A stretch of 5,562 nucleotides of DNA from an uncultured Synechococcus sp. (GCA_937975655.1 CALJTZ010000357.1:1-5562), one strand, 5' to 3'; positions 1-5,562 are shown, counted from the first letter of the stretch. Notes: a model not told the origin generated them from the letters alone. A program made the numbers and translations.

Positions 1-1003
1 CGGCCTCGGGATCCATCGGCACACCGGCGCGGCCCGCCGCCGCCACGATCCGGCCCCAGTTGGGGTCGCGGCCGTGCACGGCGCACTTCACCAGCGAGGA
101 GCCACAGATCGTGCGCGCGATCGCGCGGGCGGCGGCGTTATCGGCAGCCCCCTCCACCTGCACCTCCAGCAGGCAGGTGGCACCCTCGCCATCGCGGGCG
201 ATCGCCTTGGCTAGATATTGCGACACCGCCGTCAGGCCGGCCTCCAAGGCGTCCAAGTACTCGGGGCTCAAGGGCTCACCGGCTGCAAAGGCCAGGAACG
301 TGTCGTTGGTGCTGGTGTCGCCGTCCACCGTGATCGCATTGAAAGAGCGATCCACCGCCCGCTGCACCATGGCCTGCCACAGCTCCGCCGGCACACCGGC
401 ATCACAGGTGAGAGTGCCGAGCATCGTGGCCATGTTGGGGTGGATCATTCCCGACCCCTTGGCCATGCCGCCGATGCGCACCCGGCGGCCGCCGAGTTCC
501 GCCTCCAGGGCGATCTGCTTCTCCACCAGATCCGTGGTGAGGATGGCCCTGGCCGCCGCGGCACCCCCCTCGGAGCTGAGGGCCGCCACCAGGGGATCGA
601 GGCCCGCCAGCAGGGTGTCCATGGGGATCGGCACGCCGATCACGCCGGTGGAGCAGATCAGCACCTGCTCAGCCGCCAGGCCCAGCCGATCGGCGGTGGC
701 CTGGGTAGCCCGCTGGCTGTCGATCAGGCCCCGCTCACCCGTGCAGGCATTGGCCTGGCCCGAATTGGTGAGCACCGCCCGGGCCTGGCCGCCGCTGGCC
801 AGCAGCCGCTCAGCGCAGAGATCCACGCAGGCCGCCCGCACCAGGGAGGTGGTGAAGGTGCCGGCACACACGGCACCTTCAGGAGCCAACAGGAGGGCGA
901 GATCGGGATTGCCGGAGGCCTTCAGGCCCGCCGTGATCCCCGCCGCCACGAAGCCGCTGGGGGCGGTGATGCCGCCGGAAATCGGGTGCCAGGGATGGGT
1001 CAC
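1..1003 (-). CDS. argJ: Bifunctional ornithine acetyltransferase / N-acetylglutamate synthase ArgJ (C-terminus beyond window)
   Basis: ArgJ moves the acetyl group from N-acetylornithine to glutamate, giving ornithine and N-acetylglutamate, and so closes the cyclic arginine pathway in the cytosol; bifunctional forms also use acetyl-CoA. Reading leftward from GTG at 1003 gives 334 codons with no stop before the window edge. The N-terminal motif SGGITAPSGF (about residues 9-18) is typical. STGVIGVP carries the oxyanion-hole pair Thr119-Gly120. KGSGMIHPNMAT holds the self-cleavage site between Ala192 and Thr193, so Thr193 should become the catalytic N-terminus of the beta chain. Later family motifs include DGDTSTNDT and GRDPNWGRI. 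The family is about 400 residues, so roughly 70 are missing. The GTG start is chosen because the conserved N-terminus begins right after it; its ribosome site is weak. An in-frame TTG at 1057 is possible but would add an unconserved leader. It is divergent from coaE. Confidence 0.95.
   Translation of the reverse strand, partial: MTHPWHPISGGITAPSGFVAAGITAGLKASGNPDLALLLAPEGAVCAGTFTTSLVRAACVDLCAERLLASGGQARAVLTNSGQANACTGERGLIDSQRATQATADRLGLAAEQVLICSTGVIGVPIPMDTLLAGLDPLVAALSSEGGAAAARAILTTDLVEKQIALEAELGGRRVRIGGMAKGSGMIHPNMATMLGTLTCDAGVPAELWQAMVQRAVDRSFNAITVDGDTSTNDTFLAFAAGEPLSPEYLDALEAGLTAVSQYLAKAIARDGEGATCLLEVQVEGAADNAAARAIARTICGSSLVKCAVHGRDPNWGRIVAAAGRAGVPMDPEA
117..124. repeat. HIP1 octamer (GCGATCGC), copy 1, inside argJ
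   Basis: This is an exact palindromic GCGATCGC, the highly iterated palindrome known to be over-represented in many cyanobacterial genomes. It lies in the coding region of argJ. It supports a cyanobacterial host but has no assigned function here. Confidence 0.75.
198..205. repeat. HIP1 octamer (GCGATCGC), copy 2, inside argJ
   Basis: This is a second exact GCGATCGC, extended to the 10-bp palindrome GGCGATCGCC (197-206), which is the longer consensus reported for HIP1. It sits 73 bp from the first copy. I found no other exact copy in the window by eye. Confidence 0.75.
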
Positions 1004-1063
1004 GGGGCGACCTGTGCTGCGAACCTGAGCATGGAATAGCGCCCCGCCCCTCTCCAAATCGCC
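1004..1063. promoter_or_regulatory. Divergent argJ/coaE intergenic region, presumed to hold both promoters
   Basis: Sixty bases separate the GTG of argJ from the ATG of coaE, so promoters for both genes should lie here or run into the opposite gene. No convincing -35/-10 pair is visible. TGGAAT (about 1032-1037, plus strand) matches four of six -10 positions but lacks a good -35. Neither gene has a strong Shine-Dalgarno sequence. The assignment rests on gene orientation only. Confidence 0.35.
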
Positions 1064-1696
1064 ATGGCCGCGACCCTCCGCTGGCAAGGCCCCCAACGCC
1101 GCATCGGCCTCACCGGCGGCATTGCCACCGGCAAGAGCAGTGTGGGCCGCTGGCTGCAGCAGCAGGCTGGCCTGCCGCTGCTGGATGCGGATGGGTTTGC
1201 ACGGGAGGCCCTGGCACCGGGTTCCGAGGCCTGCCAGGCGGTGCTGAAGCGCTACGGCCCAGGGGTACAAGCGACCGGTGGCGGGATCGACCGCGGCGCC
1301 CTGGGAGCGATTGTGTTCAGCGACCCAGCCGAGCGCCACTGGCTCGAGCAGCTGGTGCATCCGATCGTGCGGCAGCGCTTTGCCACAAACCTGGACCGGC
1401 TAACGACGGCACCGGCGGTGGTGCTGATGATCCCGCTGCTGTTTGAGGCGAACTTGGAAGGCCTCTGCAGCGAGGTGTGGCTGGTGGACTGCGAGGAGGA
1501 CCAGCAGCTGCAACGGTTGATGGACCGCGATCAGCTCAGCGCAGCCGACGCCAGGGAACGGATCAGCTGCCAATGGCCGCTGGCCCGCAAGCGCGGCCTG
1601 GCAGATCAGCTGATCGACAACCGGGGATCGCTGGAGCAGCTGCACGCCCTGCTCCGGGACCTCACGGGCCCGGCAGCAGGACCGCTCAGCCGTTGA
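1064..1696 (+). CDS. coaE: Dephospho-CoA kinase CoaE
   Basis: CoaE phosphorylates the 3'-hydroxyl of the dephospho-CoA ribose using ATP, the last step of coenzyme A synthesis in the cytosol. The 210-residue protein has the usual length. The P-loop GGIATGKSS spans residues 18-26 with Lys24 as the phosphate-binding lysine. LLDAD at 39-43 matches the conserved substrate-site segment with Asp41 and Asp43. IPLLFE at 123-128 is the family motif before the CoA-binding region. The lid segment around RLMDRDQLS (151-159) supplies arginines Arg151 and Arg155. DNRGS near 185-189 is the usual late motif (commonly NxG or NsG). ATG 1064 is the first standard start after an in-frame TAG at 1037-1039. Its upstream sequence is C-rich with no clear Shine-Dalgarno. 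The gene is divergent from argJ, and its last 11 bases overlap the 3' end of gatB on the other strand. Confidence 0.95.
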   Translation: MAATLRWQGPQRRIGLTGGIATGKSSVGRWLQQQAGLPLLDADGFAREALAPGSEACQAVLKRYGPGVQATGGGIDRGALGAIVFSDPAERHWLEQLVHPIVRQRFATNLDRLTTAPAVVLMIPLLFEANLEGLCSEVWLVDCEEDQQLQRLMDRDQLSAADARERISCQWPLARKRGLADQLIDNRGSLEQLHALLRDLTGPAAGPLSR

Positions 1697-1699
1697 GCT
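1679..1699 (+). repeat. 21-nt near-repeat with hairpin, copy 1, over the coaE/gatB stop-codon overlap
   Basis: This stretch matches 3214-3234 at 18 of 21 positions, all three differences being transitions. It folds on the plus strand as 1684-1689 pairing with 1693-1698 (six pairs, one G-U) around a CCG loop. The stem contains the stop codons of both coaE (1694-1696) and gatB (complement of 1686-1688). No T-run follows on either strand, so it is not a standard intrinsic terminator. It may be a coincidence or a 3'-end structure. Confidence 0.4.
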
Positions 1700-3164
1700 T
1701 CTGGATCAGGATCTGGTTGGCGAGCTTGGGATCAGCCTTGCCGCCGGTTTTCTTCATCAGCTGCCCCACGAAGAAGCCCTGCAGCTTGGTTTTGCCGCCG
1801 CGGAAGGCCTCCACCTCCTCGGGGTGGGCCGCCAGCAGCTCTTCCACGATCGCTGTGATCGCCGCAGGGTCGCTGATCATGCCCAGGCCCCGTTCCTCCA
1901 CGATCGCCTTGGCGGAGCCCCCCTGCTCCAGCAGCTCCGGCAGGATCTCCTTGGCGATCTTGCCGCTGATCACACCGCCCTCGATCAGCTGCACCATCTC
2001 GGCCAGCTGCTCGGGCTTGAGGGGCAGTTCCGCCATCGAGAGCTTGTTGGCGTTCACATGGGCGGCGATATCGCCGGTGACCCAGTTCGCCACGGCCTTG
2101 GCATCGGCGCCGGCAGCCACAGCGGCCTCGAAGTATTCGGCCATGGCCCGCTCATCGGTGAGCACCCGGGCGTCGTAGATGGAGAGGCCCAGCTGCTCGG
2201 CATAGCGGTGGCGCTTGGCGGCAGGCAGTTCCGGCAGCTCAGCGCGCCAGCCCTCCCGTTGCTCGGCACTCACCTCGATCGGGCCGAGATCCGGATCGGG
2301 GAAATAGCGGTAGTCGCTGGCGCCCTCCTTGCTGCGCATGCTCTTGGTGAGCTGCTTGCCCTCATCCCAGAGGCGGGTTTCCTGCACCACCGGCTCGCCG
2401 GATTCATAGGCCTTGATCTGGCGCTGAATCTCGTAATCACACGCCTTTTGGATGGCGGAGAACGAGTTCATGTTCTTGATTTCCACCTTCGTACCGAAGG
2501 GGGCATCGGGGCCGCGCCGGACGGAGATGTTCACATCGCAGCGCAGGGAGCCCTCCTGCATGTTGCCGTCGCTCACGCCCAGATAGCGCATGATCCGGCG
2601 GATCTCCGAGGCGTATTCCGCCGCCTCACGGCCGGTGCGCAGATCCGGCTTGCTCACGATCTCGGCGAGGGCCACGCCGGCGCGGTTGTAGTCCACCAGG
2701 GAGTGGGTGGAGCCGGCCAGGCGGTCGCTGCCGGCATGCACGAGCTTGCCGGCGTCCTCCTCCATGTGCAGCCGCTCGATGCCGATGGTCTTGAGATAAG
2801 TGTCCTTGCCCTTCTCGGCCACCTCCACCTCAATCCAGCCCTCTTCAGCGATGGGCTCGTCGTACTGGGAGATCTGGTAGTTCTTGGGGAGATCCGGATA
2901 GAAATACTGCTTGCGGTCGAACTTGCTGTGCTCCGCAATGTTCAGGTTGAGGGCCATGGACGCCTTCACGGCGTACTCCAGCACCTTCTGGTTCAGCACC
3001 GGCAGGGTGCCGGGCAGGCCGCACACCACCGGGTCGATGTGGGTGTTGGGGTCATCGCCGAAGGTGGTGGAGGCGCTGGTGAAGATCTTGCTGTTGGTGC
3101 CCAGCTGCACGTGGGTCTCCAGGCCGATCACGGCTTCCCACTCGGCCTGTGCTGCCGCTGCCAT
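1686..3164 (-). CDS. gatB: Aspartyl/glutamyl-tRNA(Asn/Gln) amidotransferase subunit B
   Basis: GatB is the tRNA-binding and kinase subunit of the GatCAB amidotransferase. It activates Glu mischarged on tRNA-Gln (or Asp on tRNA-Asn) with ATP, and ammonia from GatA converts it to the amide. This is the indirect route used by bacteria without a matching direct synthetase. The protein is 492 residues, a normal length. The catalytic cradle domain starts at IGLETHVQL (13-21), followed by FDRKQYFYPDLPKNYQISQYD-type sequence (82-102), HMEEDAGK (133-140), the signature VDYNRAGVALAEIVS (157-171), EGSLRCDVN (204-212) and VEIKNMNSF (227-235). The C-terminal part from about 345 corresponds to the helical YqeY-like tRNA-binding domain. 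In the signature, Ala165 stands where many bacteria have proline. ATG 3164 is supported by GGAG seven bases upstream. gatA and gatC are not in the window. It is convergent with coaE (11-bp overlap) and divergent from thiO. Confidence 0.98.
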   Translation of the reverse strand: MAAAAQAEWEAVIGLETHVQLGTNSKIFTSASTTFGDDPNTHIDPVVCGLPGTLPVLNQKVLEYAVKASMALNLNIAEHSKFDRKQYFYPDLPKNYQISQYDEPIAEEGWIEVEVAEKGKDTYLKTIGIERLHMEEDAGKLVHAGSDRLAGSTHSLVDYNRAGVALAEIVSKPDLRTGREAAEYASEIRRIMRYLGVSDGNMQEGSLRCDVNISVRRGPDAPFGTKVEIKNMNSFSAIQKACDYEIQRQIKAYESGEPVVQETRLWDEGKQLTKSMRSKEGASDYRYFPDPDLGPIEVSAEQREGWRAELPELPAAKRHRYAEQLGLSIYDARVLTDERAMAEYFEAAVAAGADAKAVANWVTGDIAAHVNANKLSMAELPLKPEQLAEMVQLIEGGVISGKIAKEILPELLEQGGSAKAIVEERGLGMISDPAAITAIVEELLAAHPEEVEAFRGGKTKLQGFFVGQLMKKTGGKADPKLANQILIQKLNG

Positions 3165-3171
3165 CTGCGAT

Positions 3172-3182
3172 CTCCAACTCCT
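3172..3182 (-). promoter_or_regulatory. Shine-Dalgarno region of gatB
   Basis: On the minus strand the leader reads AGGAGTTGGAG. The GGAG nearest the start (3175 to 3172) leaves a seven-base spacer to ATG 3164, and a second AGGAG sits 13 bases away. This is the clearest ribosome site in the window and fixes the gatB start. Confidence 0.7.
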
Positions 3183-3213
3183 GGGCGTGGCCCGATCCTA
3201 TGGAAGCGGGGCC

Positions 3214-3234
3214 GGGCCGTTCAGCCGCTGAGCT
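3214..3234 (+). repeat. 21-nt near-repeat with hairpin, copy 2, in the gatB/thiO gap
   Basis: This is the partner of 1679-1699 (18 of 21 identical). Plus-strand bases 3219-3224 pair with 3228-3233 (six pairs, one G-U) around a CCG loop, the same shape as copy 1. An alternative six-pair stem uses TTCAGC 3220-3225 and GCTGAA 3232-3237. A further CTGAAC at 3252-3257 is complementary to GTTCAG at 3219-3224. It could be an operator or a chance palindrome. Confidence 0.4.
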
Positions 3235-3270
3235 GAAACACTAAAAAGAGCCTGAACAGACGTTGTGGCC

Positions 3271-4380
3271 ATGGCGGCGGCCAACCAGGACCCCGTGCTG
3301 ATCCTCGGTGGTGGCCTGATGGGCCTGGCCATCGCCCATCAGCTGGCCCGTCGCGGTGACCCAGTGCTGGTGCTGAGCCGCCGCCGCAGTGAGGCGGCGG
3401 GCTTCGTGGCCGCAGGGATGCTGGCGCCCCACGCCGAAGGGCTCAGCGGCGATCTGCTGGAGCTAGGGCAGCGCAGCCTGGAGCTGATTCCGGCCTGGGT
3501 GGAGCAGATCGAGACGGACAGCGGCCTGGGCTGCGGGCTGCGGCCCTGCGGCATCGTGGCGCCCTTCGCAAGCGCCGCCGAGCGCGACGTGTATCCCACC
3601 GCGGCCTGGGGCGAAGCTCTCGACAGGGAGGGGCTGGAGCGGGAACTGCCCGGCATCGGCCCTGGCTGGCAGGCGGGGCTGCTGTTCCGCCAGGACGGCC
3701 AGATCGACAACCGTCGCCAGCTGATGCGCGCCCTAGAGCGGGCCTGCGTGGACCTGGGGGTGCGCTTCCAGGAAGGCGTGGAGGTGCTCGAGCTGCTGCA
3801 GGAGGGCGATCGGCTCGCGGGCGTGCGGGTGCGGGATGCCGCCGCAACGTTGCAGACCCTGCCAGCCCACGCGGCCGTGCTCTGCTGCGGTGCCTGGAGC
3901 GCCCAGCTCCTGCCGCAGCTACCGATCTTTCCGGTAAAAGGGCAGATGCTCTCCCTGCAGGGACCCCGCGATGCCGTGCAACGGGTGATCTTCGGGCCAG
4001 GCACCTACCTGGTGCCGCGGGAAGACGGCCTGCTGGTGGTGGGAGCCACCAGCGAGCGGGAGGCGGGCTTCACCGAGGGCCTCACCCCCTTCGGACAGCG
4101 GCAGCTGCAGGCCGGCATCGAATCACTGCTGCCCGAGGCCAGCCAGTGGCCGCCGATGGAGCGCTGGTGGGGGTTCCGGCCCTGCACCCCTGATGAAGGA
4201 CCGCTGCTGGGAGCCAGCCCAGTGCAGGGCCTTTGGCTGGCCGCCGGCCATCACCGCAATGGCGTGCTGCTGGCGGCGATCACCGCCGAGCTACTGGCCT
4301 GCGCTGTGACTGACAGGAACGACCCCACACTCAAAGGCCTGCTGGAGGCTTTCGATTGGCGCCGTTTTCAGTCCTGCTAA
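3271..4380 (+). CDS. thiO: Glycine oxidase ThiO (FAD-dependent, thiamine biosynthesis)
   Basis: ThiO oxidises glycine with FAD and oxygen to dehydroglycine (iminoacetate), which ThiG uses to build the thiazole ring of thiamine; the enzyme is cytosolic and belongs to the DAAO family. The 369-residue protein opens with the dinucleotide-binding motif GGGLMG (13-18). It continues with AAGMLAPHAE (47-56), the ThiO hallmark that follows the FAD domain. FPVKGQML (220-227), YLVPREDGLLVVGATSE (246-262) and GFRPCTPDEGPLLG (301-314) follow, with Arg303 equivalent to the carboxylate-binding arginine. GHHRNGVLLA (326-335) is the C-terminal FAD-site motif. Position 36, where many relatives have an acidic residue for the FAD ribose, is serine. 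The gene stops without a ThiG domain, unlike the ThiO-ThiG fusions known in some cyanobacteria. An in-frame GTG at 3265 would add two residues; neither start has a clear Shine-Dalgarno sequence. Other DAAO-family oxidases are a less likely alternative. Confidence 0.9.
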   Translation: MAAANQDPVLILGGGLMGLAIAHQLARRGDPVLVLSRRRSEAAGFVAAGMLAPHAEGLSGDLLELGQRSLELIPAWVEQIETDSGLGCGLRPCGIVAPFASAAERDVYPTAAWGEALDREGLERELPGIGPGWQAGLLFRQDGQIDNRRQLMRALERACVDLGVRFQEGVEVLELLQEGDRLAGVRVRDAAATLQTLPAHAAVLCCGAWSAQLLPQLPIFPVKGQMLSLQGPRDAVQRVIFGPGTYLVPREDGLLVVGATSEREAGFTEGLTPFGQRQLQAGIESLLPEASQWPPMERWWGFRPCTPDEGPLLGASPVQGLWLAAGHHRNGVLLAAITAELLACAVTDRNDPTLKGLLEAFDWRRFQSC

Positions 4381-4412
4381 CACTGTGTCGACCCTTACTC
4401 CCGGCGCAGGAC
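4371..4412. repeat. Inverted repeat spanning both stop codons of thiO and the phosphatase gene
   Basis: GTCCTGC at 4371-4377 is perfectly complementary to GCAGGAC at 4406-4412, with a 28-nt loop. The loop contains the thiO stop (4378-4380), the whole 14-bp intergenic gap and the phosphatase stop (complement of 4395-4397). Neither strand shows a T-run after the stem, so it is not a typical intrinsic terminator. It could still mark transcript 3' ends, or be chance. Confidence 0.3.
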
Positions 4413-5562
4413 CAGGATGGTGATGTCATCCGACTGCTCAGCGCCATCCACAAACGTGGAGACATCGTCGCGCAGGGACTTTGCAATCTGCTTGGCCTGA
4501 TCCTTCACAATCCTCTCAGCAAAGTGGAGCAACCGATCTTCTCCATACAACTCCCTCTGGGCATTCATCGCCTCGGTGACGCCATCGGTGTAGAGAATCA
4601 AGCAATCACCCGGCTCGAGCTTCGTATGGAACGTGGCGCACTGAGCCATCGGGAAGGGACCAAGGGGCGATCCCCCATAGGGTTCGTAGGCAATCCCGGC
4701 AGCCTTAGAACAGAGAATCGCCTGGTTATGACCAGCCTGGGCGTACTCAATCTCACCCGTCCTGGGGTCATAACAGCCAAAGAGCATGGTCACAAATAAC
4801 AGCGCTTCATTGTCAGGGTTGAGGAGGCCATTGACTCCCTCAAGGATGAAGGACGGCGAGCCTCCAGCACGCGCCACCCCGCGCATGAGTGTGCGCGTCT
4901 GAGCCATGAACATGCCGGCACCAATCCCTTTACCGGATACATCGCCGATCAGAAAGAACAATCGTCCTTCGGGGCCCGGGAAAAAGTCAAAGAGGTCTCC
5001 TCCCACCTCCAGGGCAGGGTCACAAAGGCCCCACACATCCAAGCCACCATATTGATCGTTCGGCGGGAACACCTTGGGAAGCAGGCCGCGCTGCACTTCA
5101 AGGGCAATCTCCAAATCGTGCTGAAACATCGCTGCGCGCACCGCCGTTTCCGCCATCTCCATGCGGTAAAGAGTGCTGGCCACAAGCCCCGCGAAATACT
5201 CAGCCAAGGCGACATCGGCGTCGGAGAAATACTTACGCTCATCAGGATTGATGAATTCAATCACTCCACGACAGGCATTACCATCGAGCAGTGGAACCGC
5301 AATCAGGGCACGCGTCTCGTAGCCAGTCTTCTTATCAGCTGCCGCAAAGAAACGTGGATCTTGGCGCACATCATCGACCCTTATCGTTTCGCCACTCTCC
5401 ATCGCAGCACCCACAACCCCAGCCCCCATCGGCACACGGATCTGCCCATGGCTGCACTCCCCACCACGGGCGGAGTGCAGCACCAGATCACCGGCTTCGA
5501 AATCAGGGAGGAACAGGGAGCACGTATCACATCTAATCCAAGGACGACTATCCTCAAGAATG
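4395..5562 (-). CDS. GAF-domain SpoIIE/RsbU-type PP2C serine/threonine phosphatase (N-terminus beyond window)
   Basis: This is a signalling phosphatase of the SpoIIE/RsbU class, which in known members dephosphorylates an anti-sigma-factor antagonist. The reading frame stays open to the right edge, giving 388 visible residues, so the true start lies outside. Residues 1 to about 130 form a GAF sensor: CSLFLPD near 14-20, RVPMGAGVVG at 42-51, DDVRQDPRFF at 63-72, and TGYETRALIAVPLLDG at 79-94. A helical linker with EVQRGLLPKVFP (155-166) leads into the phosphatase domain. The metal-binding acidic residues are present: Asp189 in VGGDLFDFF, Asp207 in GDVSGKG, Asp326 in YTDGVTEA and Asp378/379 in SDDITILVL; AGHN is at 276-279. 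It should therefore be an active enzyme. No signal peptide or membrane segment is visible in this part. No anti-sigma or antagonist gene lies nearby. Base composition is clearly less GC-rich than the neighbouring genes. Confidence 0.92.
   Translation of the reverse strand, partial: ILEDSRPWIRCDTCSLFLPDFEAGDLVLHSARGGECSHGQIRVPMGAGVVGAAMESGETIRVDDVRQDPRFFAAADKKTGYETRALIAVPLLDGNACRGVIEFINPDERKYFSDADVALAEYFAGLVASTLYRMEMAETAVRAAMFQHDLEIALEVQRGLLPKVFPPNDQYGGLDVWGLCDPALEVGGDLFDFFPGPEGRLFFLIGDVSGKGIGAGMFMAQTRTLMRGVARAGGSPSFILEGVNGLLNPDNEALLFVTMLFGCYDPRTGEIEYAQAGHNQAILCSKAAGIAYEPYGGSPLGPFPMAQCATFHTKLEPGDCLILYTDGVTEAMNAQRELYGEDRLLHFAERIVKDQAKQIAKSLRDDVSTFVDGAEQSDDITILVLRRE

Larger units (their letters stand above)
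3165..3270. promoter_or_regulatory. Divergent gatB/thiO intergenic region with weak promoter-like boxes
   Basis: This 106-bp gap must serve gatB (left) and probably thiO (right). For gatB, a minus-strand TAGGAT at 3200-3195 (4 of 6 matches to TATAAT) lies 18 bases from a poor -35-like CTGAAC at 3224-3219. For thiO, plus-strand TAAAAA at 3242-3247 (4 of 6) lies 16 bases from TTCAGC at 3220-3225. Both candidate -35 boxes fall on the same inverted-repeat element (3214-3234), which would let one structure or protein affect both genes. The boxes are weak and the assignment is inferred from position. Confidence 0.3.

Noticed and set aside
60..1039. Two long plus-strand open frames opposite argJ
   Set aside because: The minus strand encodes a clear ArgJ with its catalytic motifs. 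The plus-strand frames are low-complexity and match no family I recognise.
1004..1057. TTG at 1057 as the argJ start
   Set aside because: It would add 18 unconserved residues and place the start almost on top of coaE. The conserved N-terminus begins directly after GTG 1003.
1824..3236. A 470-codon plus-strand open frame antisense to gatB
   Set aside because: It lies almost entirely opposite gatB, is rich in Leu, Gly, His and Ala without any recognisable motif, and is typical of antisense frames kept open by high GC at third codon positions.
3220..3247. Intrinsic terminator in the gatB/thiO gap
   Set aside because: The hairpin is followed by an A-rich run on the plus strand, not a T-run. Both flanking genes start here, so no transcript needs to end in it.
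3339..4004. A 221-codon minus-strand frame opposite thiO
   Set aside because: It is rich in Ser, Pro and Arg with no family motif and lies inside a well-supported thiO.
4356..4799. A 147-codon plus-strand frame starting inside the end of thiO
   Set aside because: It runs antisense to the conserved C-terminal phosphatase domain and has no ribosome site or motif of its own.
4395..5483. GTG at 5483 as the true start of the phosphatase gene
   Set aside because: The same frame continues upstream to the window edge with good GAF-domain sequence (CSLFLPD and following), so this GTG is internal and the gene is simply cut by the window.
1..5562. tRNA, rRNA, riboswitch, CRISPR array or insertion sequence
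   Set aside because: I saw no cloverleaf pattern, THI-box-like leader before thiO, regular spaced repeats, or transposase-like frame. The gaps between genes are too short for most of these.

Overview
This window looks like a GC-rich chromosomal segment of a unicellular cyanobacterium, most likely of the Synechococcus/Cyanobium (picocyanobacterial) group. The GatB sequence closely resembles what I remember of that group. A stand-alone ThiO (not fused to ThiG) is present, and two copies of the cyanobacterial HIP1 octamer GCGATCGC lie in the first gene. The lineage call rests on pattern memory, not on a search.

Layout: five protein genes alternate strictly in strand, with very little space between them. 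(1) argJ, minus strand, cut by the left window edge (C-terminal part missing). (2) coaE, plus, starting 60 bp from argJ in a divergent gap. (3) gatB, minus, overlapping the coaE 3' end by 11 bp in a convergent arrangement. (4) thiO, plus, divergent from gatB across about 106 bp. (5) A GAF plus SpoIIE-type PP2C phosphatase gene, minus, convergent with thiO across 14 bp and cut by the right window edge (N-terminal part missing). No gene-free stretch exceeds about 106 bp. I see no tRNA, rRNA, mobile element or CRISPR array.

The first four genes are housekeeping metabolism: the arginine acetyl cycle, the last step of CoA synthesis, Gln-tRNA/Asn-tRNA transamidation, and the glycine oxidase step of thiamine synthesis. 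They share no pathway, and the alternating strands argue against one operon. The fifth gene encodes a regulatory protein and has clearly lower GC than the others, so it may have a different history.

I find no undescribed multi-gene system. The most unusual non-coding signal is a 21-nt near-repeat that brackets gatB. One copy covers the coaE/gatB double stop-codon overlap and the other lies in the gatB/thiO divergent gap. Both copies fold into the same 6-bp, 3-nt-loop hairpin on the plus strand, and two of their three differences keep the pairing. A separate 7-bp inverted repeat spans both stop codons at the thiO/phosphatase junction.
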